Under the pieces are notes generated by a model. That model was not told the DNA's origin, searched no databases, and saw only the letters and a program-made list of their open reading frames with translations. A program made the translations under genes and the position numbers. A stretch of 30,000 bases of DNA from Trachelipus rathkii (taxonomy: Eukaryota; Arthropoda; Malacostraca; Isopoda; Trachelipodidae): the NCBI GenBank assembly GCA_015478945.1, contig JABUQX010086846.1, positions 1 through 30,000 on the forward strand. Reading direction: 5' to 3'. Below, one piece after another: positions 1 to 11,655 of the stretch; position 1 is the first letter of the stretch, and every line of letters starts with the position of its first letter.

Positions 1-1339
1 TACTATTCTTCTACTGTTAAAGTTGTTACTGCAAATCAAAATCCCATTTTCTTTAAGGTAGTTGCGAGTTCTCCTCAGATCTTTTAATATATTACGCAAG
101 AATAGTGCATTAATTATTAGGTAATTTAGGGTTTAAACTTAAACTAATCCATGGAAGTAATCATTAGAATATGTGCTTGGGTTTTTTACTCTATTGTAGT
201 GATGGAATGATAAATCTGAATTGCCATATTTTGAATCTCGTTTCCTAATCGATGATTGATCATTTTTTTTCTTTAATTTAACCTTCTAAGTCAGGTCTTG
301 GAGGTTGATCTTGTTGTTTATTATCCCCAATGATTTCAGTGATTTTGAATATTACGCTTTAGTCTTAAGAAATTCTTTTCTCGTTACACGCTATCCTTTG
401 TGCTATGTTATTACTTTATTTCTAATCTTTTGTGGATTTATTTCCCTTAATGAGGGATTGAGGATTTTATAGTAGATATTTTGTATTAGTCAATTGTATT
501 TACTATAGACCAACTGTTCTCTGTGTATCTAAGTTGTAGTGTTCGGTTGTTTCCATGTTATAATTTGTTTCACCTTTGTTCGTTGATATGCTGCGGTTTG
601 GTGTGTGCTAAAAATTATTAATCCTTAGCGATGATCTTTATTTTTTGGATCATCAGATATTTAAGCTAGCAACAGGAAAGATATTATTGTCATTTATGAT
701 TTTTGAATTTTAATTTTTCTAAAAACATTCAATATTTATTGCTAGGTAGATAGTCATGGATGTTAGACATTTTCTACTGTTTAGTTTGTCTATTATTACG
801 TAAAAATTCGGTAATTGTTCCCATATGGGTGTTGTTCTGGACTGGTTCTTTCGGTTTTTCCCGATTTTTATGAATATTATTATCACTATAGTATCGACTC
901 CAAGAAAAATTAATAATAGATATGAATTAGTGCAATACGAAATATTGTTTGTCTCTTTGCGTCTCTTATTGTATGAAAAGTTTGATCTATGCGTCGCAAA
1001 AGTATTTTTGTGGTGAATAGGAGCTTGCTGCCTGATAGGTATTTTCTTTATGCAGGTTGGAGTTGTCCGTCTCTAATTTTTTTTTCTGTCTATCTAATCA
1101 CGATACTCAACTTATCTCAGAGAAGATGAGATCCTCGATTGTTTTTTTTGAATAAAATTTTAATTATGTTTTCCTCGTTTTTGACTGATACTTATTTTTC
1201 TGGTTATTTTCTTTTATCTATTCGACGTTTTGGTATACGTTTTAGTTTATCAGCTGGGATAATTCATGGCTGGGTCATGGTGTTATTGGATGTATTTTTT
1301 ATTATTATATTCATTACTATTTTGTAGAGTGATTTGTGA

Positions 1340-2050
1340 TTGGTGGGTCATGTGCTTTTATATATATATTATATGTTATATATTAGTTGACTTAGCATTG
1401 ATTATTTAGTACTTATGGTATATTATCGGGCGTATGTATATCATTATTAGTATTTCCTATTTTTGTTGATATTTGGTCATTTATATTATTTTATATATAT
1501 ATTTATTATTTTATTTATATACTTATATAATTCTATATCATTATTAATTTTTATTATTTTATATTCTTTTAATATTTATTATCTTAACTTTAGACTATTT
1601 ATATACCTTATATATATCATATAATATATATTTATTATATTTATTTAACATCTATTTATATTAATTTATATATATTATATTTTTTTACGGTTATATATTT
1701 ATATTTCTATTTATTTCTATATTTATTTATCATATATTTTTTATTTATATGTATCTATATATTATTATGATTATAATATTTATAATTCTATAATAATATA
1801 TATATATTTTATTTTTATATATTTTATATATTTCTAAATATTATCCGTATATTTTGTTTTATATATATTTTTTATTTTTTTATATTTTTTTTATATATAT
1901 TTTTTATATATATTTATTATTTTATGTTTGATTTATATTATTATATCTTTTACTTTTTTATATTTATCTTATATTTATATATCATTATTTTATATAATTA
2001 TTTTATTATTATTTATATTTATTAATATTATTTATTATTATTACTTAACT
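1340..2050. repeat. AT-only low-complexity tract (TTTA/TATATT-like)
   Basis: About 700 bases almost devoid of G and C, made of irregular TTTAT, TATATA and TTATTA units. It is not a clean microsatellite but a degenerate mixture. Confidence 0.75.
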
Positions 2051-2803
2051 ACTTAATTAGTAATTCGCTTATCTATGAATACTCCGAAAGTAGGATCGTT
2101 TACTGTTAACAGACTGCTTTTGTTTGGTTGCGTAGCCTCTGCAACGAATCTTTCTTTATTAAGTTTTAGATTTTAATTTATTTTTCTTTTTAATGAATAT
2201 TCTATTATTATTATTATTGTATCCGTTTCGAATTATTTTTATTTATAACCGTATTTGGGACACGAAAATCTACCACCCTCCAAATTCTTTTAATATTCTG
2301 TGTATAAGCTGCGGTATCATGATCCATAAAATTGAAAAGACATTATTATTATTTTTTTTTTTTTAACTGCAAGATGGTATACCTCATGAATCCTTCATTG
2401 AGCATAAAATTGCTATTACTTTTTATCCTGCAACTCACATCTTTCCGTGAGCAAAATAATTTTTGCATTTGGTACATTTCATAGATATTTACTTTTATAT
2501 GGAATTTTGAAATATACATTAATTAATTAAGTAAATTGTCATTCACTGTTTGTTAGAAATTATCTAAGAAAATGATAAGTATTTTTTAGTATTTTTTAAT
2601 AACCTTACACAAAGAAATAGTTTCATTAGAAAAGTAGCACTCACATTTCCTTTTTATATTATAAATTATCTTTAATATGATATTACTTAAATTCTATCTA
2701 GGATTTTTATTGCAATTAAATTATAGGCTTATATACATTTAACGTACCGAATATGTATAATAATTATTAATATATTTATAATATTTACACATTAAATCAA
2801 CCA

Positions 2804-3460
2804 TTTTTTTTTTTTTTTTTTATTTTTTTCGGAGTCAGCGATCTTATCGAGGTTTCACTACCGCGCACCATCATAGGTGTGGGTTTTCTGGTGTTGGATT
2901 TGTTGGGAGTTATGGGGGTCGGGGTGGTTTGGGTTCAGGCGGACTTCAAGTTTCGCAGCTACTATGCTGGATGTGTTCTGCTGGTGGTCATACGTTTATT
3001 ATCCTCCACACACACACACTAACTCACACACACAAGCTTCTTACTTTTTTTTCACAATTATCTTCATCTACCGCACATTTTTTTATTTTTATTTTTCACT
3101 ACACACACTATCACTTTCTAACTTACACATCTAACATTTTCTATTTTTTGTATTCTTTTTTTTTTTTTATTTTTTTTTTTTTTCCATCATCACCACCCAC
3201 CTTCTCAACACACATATCATCACATTTTTGTATTTATTTTTTTTTAATTTTATTATGTTTTTTTTTTTTTTTTCCACACATTAATGATTTGTTGTTGTTT
3301 TTTTTATTCTTGGTGTCTTGATAGTAGTGGTTGTTGATTTTTTTTTTATTTTTGTATTTTGACTACACCCCCCTTCATCCATAACTTTACACATAGTTTT
3401 TTTTTTTTTTTTTTGTTTTATTATCTATTCTTATTATTTTTTTTTTTTTTATATTTTTAT
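2804..3460. repeat. Poly-T tracts with a short CA microsatellite
   Basis: Poly-T runs of 10-18 bases recur (2804-2821, about 3158-3182, 3259-3273, 3399-3414, 3440-3450). A short interrupted CA repeat lies at 3007-3034. The hydrophobic open frames here are products of this composition. Confidence 0.7.
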
Positions 3461-3509
3461 TACTTCTACCTCATGCATGTTGGAGCCCAATAAATATATT
3501 GTGTGTACC

Positions 3510-3680
3510 AGGGCATTATTATATACATTATTATATATATATTTTTATATCTATATATATTTATTTATATATATTATTTTTATTATATTATATTTATTAT
3601 TTTATATATATTTCTTAATTTATTAATTTTATTTATATATTATTATATTATTTATATTTATTTATTATATAATATATTTT
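3510..3680. repeat. TATATT-type AT tract
   Basis: A low-complexity A/T-only stretch similar in style to 1340-2050. Confidence 0.7.
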
Positions 3681-3970
3681 TGGCAGTCAGATTTGCGCAG
3701 TTCTGAGAGGGGCCTAAGTGAGAAATTAGTCTCTTTGGTTTGATATTTATTGGTTTATTGGACCACTTTTGTGAGCTGAGTGAAAGCAGCCGTATTATTT
3801 GTCATTTTGGTGAATCAGGCTGTGATATTTTCTTTATATTTTTTTTTTGTTTCTGTTTGTAAGTGTTATTTGGTTATTATTTTTTTTTTTTATCTGATAT
3901 TTTATTTGTGGGTTATTTGTTGTATTAATTTATCTTTTCTGATTTATGTAAATCATTTTATATTTTTTAA

Positions 3971-4256
3971 AAACTAACGAACACCCTAGAGTGGACCGCA
4001 CATAAATATCAGGAGTCGGGGTCTCTCGGCCTCTAGGTGGACGACGGGGGGACTTCGTCCCCCTCTGTCCCCCCATCGGCCTCGAGCCCCCTAGGAATTT
4101 AAGTATTTCAAAGAACGCATATATTTTCCATTTTAGGTGGGTCTTCGAGTACTCGATGGGACAGATGGGAGCCTGTGTCCCACCTTGAGTGCTCTGAGAG
4201 ACCTACCGGACTCCTGAATATCAGTGGCGGTCTACCTAGTGTGTTTCTTGTTAGTT
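3971..4256. mobile_element. Fold-back MITE-like element in TTAA
   Basis: A 286-bp GC-rich island in very AT-rich DNA that folds back on itself almost completely. The left end begins AAACTAACGAACACCCTAG; the reverse complement of the right end begins AACTAACAAGAAACACACTAG. The match continues inward through shared blocks (GACCGC, CAGGAGTC, GGTCTCTC, AGGTGG, CTGTCCC, ATCG, CTCGA), leaving a loop near 4095-4130. TTAA sits immediately outside both ends (3967-3970 and 4257-4260), which looks like a target-site duplication. TTAA is the target of piggyBac-like elements, but the ends do not start with the CCC usual in that family, so the superfamily is open. No ORF is present; it would be a non-autonomous element. 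A local hairpin (GGGGGACTTCGTCCCCC) lies inside the left half. Confidence 0.65.
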
Positions 4257-4260
4257 TTAA

Positions 4261-6315
4261 AAAAATAAGATAGAATGACTAATAGGTTCTTATTATATTA
4301 TATTTATATATATTTATTATATTAAAAATTCACTGTGTTAATAAGCTTTAAATATCGCTATATTCCATATATTGTAATGTTTTTTTCTGTAAGTGTTCAT
4401 ACTTTTTCGAGATAATTCTCTCCTTTGCCCTTTTCTGGAATTATGCCATATTTATAAATATTAATTCAATAAATATATATTATATAAGGTTGATAAGTTA
4501 TTTAGCTACATAGTAAGTAATTTTATTATATTGTACATTGTTTTTAAATTTTTGATATTTGGGTTTTTTGAAGTTTTTTTATATTTTATTGTTATTTATT
4601 TTTAGGTTATTTATTATTTTTTTATATATTAAGTTATGTAATATTATATAATTTGTGTTAATAAATATATCTAGTTTTCTAAATTTTCTTAAGAATTAGT
4701 CAAATTAAGTAACTTGGGCTGTGTTTCAAAATTTATCTTTGCTGAGCTATTATTGTGTTTAAATTTTGTTCGCTTATCTTCCTAGAAGGTGCGAAACTGG
4801 CGGTCCTACTATAAATATCTCTATGAGGAGTTTTGAGACATTTTGCGACGCTGTGATATCTTTGTTTTTCCTAAAGAGAGCGACGAATAATTCGGTTCGT
4901 TTTTCGGAGCTATTCTTCATTTGTATTTATTTGGTTTTTAGTTAGTCGATTTCCTGTGATTTTTCCGTAAGAAATCGGTGGGGTGACAACCTCTGTCTTG
5001 TCGGGTAACATATTTACCGTTCTTACTTGTTTCAAAAATTCAAGTGATGTTCGTATAGATTGTCGAACTTTTATAATCCCATGTGTAACGAGAGGTTCCA
5101 TTTAGCGCTGGATTTTTTTATATTCAAACCACTTAGGATAACTAATTACGGATTAATTTTAAATGAAATAATCCTATACCATATGCCTTCACTTCACTTT
5201 CCCCCTATTCACTAACTTTTCATTTATCCTTCTTTCTTATTCCGTTTATTCATTTTGGGTTATTAATTTATTTAATTTATTTATTTCTAAAAACATGATT
5301 TTTTTATTAGTTGTTCTATGGCTTGATCACTTCGTCTTTAGTATTCGTTATGTGATCACGTTAGTTAGATTTGGTGTCGCGTAAGAGACCTTTGATTATT
5401 TATGTGTATATGATCCTTTTGATGTGAGTGGATTTAATAGTATTTTATAAAATTATAATTATATAGTAATTGGTTTTATTAATTATTTAATAGTATTAGG
5501 TTATTTATATAGTGGAGTTTTTATGTATTTGTGCTAATTTGGTTAATTATTATTTTTATTTTATTTTTTATTATTATATTTAATGTTTTTTTATTCTTCT
5601 TGTTATTTTTATATATTTATGTTTTTCCATAATTTAGAGTGTTGCTGTTTCGTGCTACTCGCACTTTCTTTATTATTAGTATATTTCTAATTGTTTTCGT
5701 AATTAATTTAGCGTTTTATTTGTAAACCAATATATTCGATAAGGTGTAACATTTTTTTAAACATGCCTATGAAAACGTAACAAAAAATAATGGTGTTGTC
5801 AACATATTCTGATTTGAACAACTTTTCTCATTTCTTTCTACCACATTTCATAAAGGAAATTGAAGGTTATTCAGATATAATTAACCCAGTTGTTAACGAA
5901 ACATAACGTAATTACCACATTTCTAAAATTATTTTTCCAAATTATGATACGTATCACTTATCTTCTTTGCAAATTCTTCTAGATTTCGTAAGTTGCTGTT
6001 ATTATTTCAAGTCCCTAAACAGCGTTTTTTTTTTTTTTGTTGTAATTGTTATTATAATTCATGTAAAGTGCAAAATATAATAATTAAAATTACAATATTT
6101 CTATATGAAATTGTATTTTATTCAGATATGGAAGTAAGGAATATGTGTTGGATTTTATATCAAACTAATATGTGTGTTTTATTCATTATTATATTTTAAA
6201 TACCAATTGGTTTTATTATATATTTATTACAATATAATTATTATATATATATATTATTATATTAATATATTTATTTTTCTCTTGTATAGACATAAGATCC
6301 TAGATATACATAAAG
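4261..6315. other. AT-rich intergenic stretch, no gene seen
   Basis: The T-rich character continues to about 5.7 kb, then base use becomes more even between strands. A more mixed patch at 4780-5110 (with GGTGCGAAACTGGCGGTCC) has no recognisable product on either strand; a 63-codon frame on the minus strand there has no recognisable motif. Confidence 0.5.
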
Positions 6316-7688
6316 TTGAAAAGAAAATTTTTATATGCATTTGAAATGTGAATGTAGTCGACAACACGAGAAATGGAAACAAGAATTATAAGCCTTAAAC
6401 TTAATATAAAATTTAATAATTGTATTATTTTTAGTCTTTCTTCCTTCAATATTATCAATTTGAAATTATATTTCTTTATAGGCATTTTTTATATAAGGGG
6501 CAATTAGAATCTCTTCTCTAAACTTTGCTGAAATTTCTCTTCTTTCGTGTTGACTCAAATTGCTTCCTTTTATTTACCAAATCCTGAGGCCAATTCACTT
6601 TTTCTTGAAAGGTATAGAATTTTTAATATTGACTCTTTCTATATTATTATTATAATTATTTATTATTATTATTATATTAATTTATTAATTATTATTTTAC
6701 TTTTATTTATTATTTTTATTATTAAGATAATGATAATTCAGAATTTATTCATATTTTTTCACTCTAATACGTTATTTAGTTTTATATAAGCCAAATTTGG
6801 TTAATATTTAATAATTGATTCACCTCAATTTCACCACCTCTATTTCATTTATAGAAATGATGTTGAGACCAAGATTGGGATTAGTACAGCAATACAACTT
6901 CAAGTCTTTTATAAAAATGTATCTCATCCTTTTGTTGAAGTTTCGCAAGTAGGTAAACTGAATTAACATCTTATTCTGTTATGGTATATAATATGGTTAA
7001 ACAAAAAAATGATGGGGCCCTCTTCTAAGCTGGCCTTCTTATCTTATACATGGGGTAGTAGGTTCCAATCCAGAGATTATTTCTTTTTATCTTCAAAACA
7101 ATAAGAATTTTATATGTATTTTATTTAGTATTATTATTTTTAATCTTTTCCAAGAAATTATTTTGTTATTCTCAATAAATTTTTATTTTGCTAAATAGGC
7201 AGAGCATAAGAACAACAGTCTTGCTCCTTTAGATGTTATAAAAGGTTTGGCACTCTGCCAATCCTAATTTTTTATTGCAAATTCACTTTCTTGCATCATT
7301 TTTTTGCAGAGCTGGCATTGATTTCGGCTTTCGTTCTTTGAGTGATTCATTTGTTTATATGTAACAAACATCTAAGTTTGAAGATGGGAATCAAAATAAA
7401 TTTTTATAGGTTGTTCACGTAAAAATTTATTTTTTATATTTAATTTTTATATTATTAATGTTATTTATACAGATGAATATATATATAATAGAATTCATTC
7501 ACTTATCTTTTTTTTTTTATTTAAGAAAAGGTCATTATTTTAAATCTTCAACTTCTCTAGTGCCCATGAATAATAAATTTAAAATTTGAAACAATATTTC
7601 AAAAGAAAATTATTTATAGAATAAATAAAATAACGGCATATATATTATATAAGGTATACATACATTATTTTATATATATTTTTACACA
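6316..7688 (-). repeat. 3' LTR of left BEL/Pao copy
   Basis: Direct repeat of 10228-11491, best matched over 6483-7270 and 7640-7688. Shared segments include ATGGGGCCCTCTTCTAAGC and the GGCACTCTGCC motif. It differs from the 5' LTR by many small indels and holds an AT-rich insertion near 6640-6725. The part around 7560-7640 matches neither the other LTR nor the right-arm LTR well. Confidence 0.75.
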
Positions 7689-8089
7689 TATATGTGGAAC
7701 CAATTTAAATTCTATAGAATTTAATTTTGATGAATATGTAAATCTAAATTTGGAAACCAAAATTTATTTTACAGTTGTTGTTAATTCAATTAACTTTCAT
7801 TTGTCCTGTTGATTAAGGTTAATTCTTAACAATTTGACTTATGATATAGTTGGAGATATTAAATAGTTGCCCTTTGGTCTAAGAGCTTTTATGTAAGCCT
7901 CTACATTGAACTGCAAGCTTTCCTTTTACCCCTGCTGTCATCATCAATATTTATATCATTAGTGGTGGAAACTGTTTCTGGCAGATTTTTCATGAAAATT
8001 GGTATTTTTTATCAACAATATGATATCCGAACATTGTATATATTCTTTGATTTGATTTTTTATTATTTTTACAGAACAGTTTCTCCTAA

Positions 8090-9330
8090 TCATTTATTTT
8101 TTATTTCTGTTAACTGTCCCATGCTGTAAAAAGTATGGTTTACAAAGAATTTTTCTTTAATGGCAAACAACATCTCCAACTCCCAGTGAGTGTGTGTGTT
8201 TTTTTTTTTATATTTATCTTGCTGGTTAGTGGCAAGATATTGTAGGTTTGCTAAGAATTCATCATAGTACAAATCAATCAAATTAGATTTCACTTTTCTG
8301 TATTTTTGAAAAGTCAAATATAACTGATCCTGATCAGGTTCACAGGGAGACCAATCAGGATCATCTGAATGATCTATACCATCATATAAAATAAATGAGA
8401 AGAAACAACCAGAGCTGGAACCTCATATCCCTTCAGCAATATCTCCGGTTTTATTGCAAATGGGATATTTGGATCCACCTCAGGGTTTCTTAATATTGGC
8501 TTAAATGCTACCGGCCTTTTATTTATAAGCATGTTTGCTTCCCTAACTAATAAAGAAAACTCATCCTGCTCTAGTATGTTTTTTCCTATAGCACTGTATA
8601 TTATATTTTTCACCTGTTTGACTAAAGATTCAACTAAACCTCCCAGAAAACTAGCTTTACCAGGGTATGGTGAAAACTCTAAAATCTTAATATTATGGAG
8701 AAATAAATAAATTTTTAACATCTACATCATCAAGAAAGTTTTTAATAATTTGCACTGAGCTTAATATACTACTTCCCTGGTCACTAACTATAAGTTGTGG
8801 GAATCCAAAGTCAAACACATGAAATTGAAAAGCAGAAATAAAACATTTATTATCTACATTTTTACATAAAACAAGGTTTACAGCTCTAGTGTATGTGCAA
8901 GTTATAATTAGTATGTAAATTCTTCTCTACTACATTATTTATTTTTAATATTAAAAGGTATTTAATGGGTGGTCAAAAAATATTTCTCTAAATGGAATTT
9001 GAGATGGGTTTATTCTATAATCTTTGTAACGAGTTCTGAATTAATTTTTATGGTTTCTGACCATACATTAATTTACATTTGATGCAGTCTTTTAATGTTT
9101 TTTCTTAATTACTGAAATCGCTGTTGGAATATAAAACTCCTTTTTTATCAAAGCTAGAAGTTTATATACACTTGCATGTTTCATTTTTACATGTAATTCC
9201 TTTAATTATTATGTCTTGTAAAGAGTTGATTTTTATGCAGCAAAATTGGATTTTTTGATTAAAATCAGCATCTAAGTTTGGCTAATTAACTCTTTACTCT
9301 AATTATATTGTTTTTATGCAAGAAAAAGAT
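8090..9330 (-). pseudogene. BEL/Pao integrase plus C-terminal domain, broken (left)
   Basis: Read on the minus strand, the region encodes in order an integrase zinc-binding part (about 9100-9300), the catalytic core (about 8560-9000) and the C-terminal extension typical of BEL/Pao pol (DUF5641-like, 8090-8317). The clearest piece is the 115-codon frame at 8374-8721, holding GGLVESLVKQVKNI with the third catalytic acidic residue (E) and the INKRP motif, which corresponds to the I-NSRP stretch of the family. The 8090-8317 frame begins with lysine-rich sequence and contains DEFLANLQYL, resembling the EYL-LQ motif after the integrase core. Frameshifts split these parts into separate frames, so no complete protein can be made. 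The right arm carries the same gene at 28295-29460 with different breaks. Confidence 0.75.
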
Positions 9331-9739
9331 TGAGTTGTGTGACCAAATTGTTTCTTTAATTTATTTTTTGGGTTTATTAAATAATGATATATTTGGAAAA
9401 AAATTTTCTTGTTGATATTCTTAAAAATGAAATTACAAAACTTTCCTTCATATGAGCATATTGCTTTTGGGTAACAATTGGAAAAAAAGTGGGGTTTTTC
9501 TCATGTACTTTAAGCTTTAAATTATGAATAAATTTTCTTACAAAATGTGAAACTTTAAATAGTTTATTCAATGAAGAAAACCTATCTAATTTAAATAAGG
9601 GTACATATGAAAAAGTTTGAATATTATAAATATTAGAATCTGTATTATTATTATTATATAAGGATTGGAATAGTGACCAATACCATTTCATTATGTTATA
9701 ACAAATGAAAAAGCAAATAAGTGAATTTTTTAATAAAAA

Positions 9740-10200
9740 CCTTATATGAAACACATCGAGTAACATAATCACTAGGATTCTGAGATCCTTCAAAATGATG
9801 AAAAGTTATCGGGTGTTTTTCACATGCAGTTTCAATAAAAATCAGCTGATTATTTATAATGGTTCCTTTTCTTTCAATTTTGTTTAATTTTTCAATTTTA
9901 TTTATAATCCAATTCAATGTTACCATTGAATCAGTATATAAATGTAATTCATTTATTTTTAAAGGTGTGAAAGTGTTAGTTAAATTGTCAAGCATTTCTA
10001 TTAGACACTGAGCTCCAAATTTTACCGCAAATAGCTCTAACTTGAATTAATTTGTTTTTTGTTTGAAAATTAAGAGAGAATTTGCACAGTAAAAACTTCT
10101 GGTCTGGTCTACTGTATTTTGTAAGTATATAAGACACTACCATAAATGTCTTCAGATAGTTTAGTAAATGCTCAAATCATTATATGAAAAAAAGTACTCG
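9740..10200 (-). pseudogene. BEL/Pao RNase H region, broken (left)
   Basis: The minus-strand frame at 9696-9995 contains ELHLYTDSMVTLNWI and, further on, FHHFEGSQNPSDYVTR. In BEL/Pao pol these correspond to the aspartate-bearing TDS motif with its LNWI tail (D codon at 9930-9932) and the NP-D motif at the end of RNase H (D codon at 9768-9770). Upstream, the first RNase H aspartate motif is altered: where the right arm reads AFTDAS, this arm reads AFTKLS. About 14 bases are missing where the right arm encodes PVLEL, shifting the frame. The reverse transcriptase that should precede this domain is absent; the LTR follows directly. Confidence 0.75.
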
Positions 10201-10227
10201 TCATCCTGTCACAACCTGCGGCCAGTA

Positions 10228-10542
10228 TAACAGAAAAATTTTATGCCATCGAAAAATTAATGAAGAAAATAATTAGAGAATAGGAGAATTCAAAGAATTT
10301 TTAGTTTTAAATTTACTATAAAAAAATTAATTGTATATTTACATTGAATTTGAAGGAGTCATATGATAATTAAATTATTTATTTATAGGAAATTTTTATA
10401 TAAGGGGGAATAAGAAATCTCTCTCTAACTTGCTGAATTTCCTTCCTTTCTGTTGACCACCAAAATTGCTTCCTATTATTACCAAATCCTGAGCCAATCC
10501 TTTTCTGAAAGGATAGGCTAATAAAAGTGTTTTCCTATATAA

Positions 10543-10578
<36 letters not shown>

Positions 10579-11491
10579 TTTTATTATTATTATTATTATT
10601 AAAAATGAAATTCAAATTTATTCATTTATTCACTCTATAGTTATAGTTTAAAGCAAATTGGTTATTATTTAATAATTAGATCCCCTTTCACCCTCTAATT
10701 CATTTATACAAATGAATGTGAGACCAAGATTGGATTAGTCAGCATACAAAACCCAAGTCTTTAAAATATGATCTCACCTTTGTTGGAAGTTTCCAAGTAG
10801 GAAACTGAATTACATCTTCTGTATGGTAATATGGTTAAACAAAAAATGATGGGGCCCTCTTCTAAGCTGGCCTTCTTATCTTATACATGGGGTAGTAGGT
10901 CCCAATCCAGATTTTCTTTTTATCTCAAAAACAATAAGATATTATATAGTATTTTATTAGGTATTATTATTTTTATTATCAGTGGCCACTGAATTAGTTG
11001 TTGATTCTCAAATAAAAATTTTTATTTGCCTAAATAGGCAGAGCAAAGAACACAGTCTTGCTCCAGTAGATATTATATAGGGTCTGGCACTCTGCCAATC
11101 CTAATTTTTTATTGCAATACTTTTAATAAACAGTATTAGGAAAAAAGAATTTTCGGCTTTCGCTTGAGGATTCATTTATAGTAAACAAACCATCAAGTGA
11201 AATGGGATTCAAAAATAAATTTTTAAGTTGTTCACTAAAAAATTTATTTTTATATTTAATTTTTATTATTATTAATGTTATTTTATAACAGAATGAATAA
11301 ATAAATAAATTTCATTCACTTTAATCTTTTTTTTTTTTATTAAGAAAAGGTCCTTATTTCAAAATCCATCAATGCTGTGGCATAATAATAAAAATAATAA
11401 ACAAAAATAACAAAAAAAAAATATATAAATAATATAAATAAACATATATATTATATAAGGTATATTACATTATATATATATATTTTTAACA
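10228..11491 (-). repeat. 5' LTR of left BEL/Pao copy
   Basis: Direct repeat of 6316-7688 and near-identical inverted copy of 26072-27345. The element-sense start is TGTTAAAAA, at 11491 on this strand. It holds an (ATT)n run at 10538-10601 and a TATA-like box with a nearby hairpin at 11073-11095. The inner end near 10228 abuts the RNase H remnant. Confidence 0.75.
11073..11079 (-). promoter_or_regulatory. TATA-like box in the LTR
   Basis: TATATAA on the minus strand, just after the small inverted repeat GGCAGAGTGCC and before GGAGCAAGACTGTG. The same TATATAA is present in the right 5' LTR (26499-26505), and a weaker form occurs in the left 3' LTR near 7235. Position inside the LTR suits a core promoter, but this rests on sequence alone. 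Confidence 0.35.
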
Positions 11492-11655
11492 TATTGTCAT
11501 GTAAAAATTAAACTAGAGCAGTGAAGGCAACAAATGCTTAAATAAATATTTTCATATACCCGATGGAGACTTATATTAGTTCTAATTTTAGTATCAAATA
11601 TTCTGCCACATTGATTAATAAACAGAGTGAAGATTTTGATATTTAAATGCTACTG

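Larger units (their letters stand above)
1..3966. other. T-rich, gene-poor low-complexity region
   Basis: I see no supportable gene here. The plus strand is markedly richer in T than in A, with many poly-T runs, and open frames are short and made of F/L/I/Y codons, as expected from T-rich DNA. Short stretches of more balanced composition occur near 2840-3000 (G-rich then mixed) and 3680-3790, but neither gives a frame I recognise. The region is not part of the palindrome as far as this window shows. Confidence 0.6.
6316..11491 (-). mobile_element. BEL/Pao LTR retrotransposon, internally deleted (left copy)
   Basis: Two direct repeats of about 1.2-1.4 kb (6316-7688 and 10228-11491) flank 2.5 kb of internal sequence that encodes, on the minus strand, an RNase H-like region followed by an integrase and its C-terminal extension. 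This order and the sequence motifs match BEL/Pao pol. The LTR outer edge starts TGTTA in element sense. No gag, protease or reverse transcriptase is visible: the RNase H remnant follows the 5' LTR directly, so about half of a normal element is missing. I found no clear primer-binding site, polypurine tract or target-site duplication; the inner edge of the LTR is uncertain by about 150 bp, since strong similarity starts at 6483/10383 and weaker similarity at about 6316/10228. Frames are broken, so the copy is not autonomous. Confidence 0.8.

Noticed and set aside
825..1327. Hydrophobic frames at 825-1016 and 1139-1327
   Set aside because: F/I/L-rich translations of T-rich DNA; no motif, no splice context and no conserved partner.
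2877..3321. Overlapping frames with Trp/Gly-rich starts
   Set aside because: They run into CA and poly-T tracts; no recognisable domain, and the glycine-rich look depends on a short G-rich patch.
3503..3977. Tyr/Ile-rich and Phe-rich frames
   Set aside because: Made of AT low-complexity sequence.
4910..5101. 63-codon minus-strand frame in more balanced DNA
   Set aside because: Reads like ordinary protein but has no family motif, no second copy and no clear gene context, so it was not listed as a gene.
5993..6789. Frames at 5993-6199, 6300-6485 and 6547-6789
   Set aside because: Low-complexity or LTR-internal; the last is the translation of an AT tract within the LTR.
9377..9793. 138-codon minus-strand frame overlapping the RNase H remnant
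   Set aside because: Runs in a shifted frame across the broken BEL/Pao pol; the motifs belong to the neighbouring frame.
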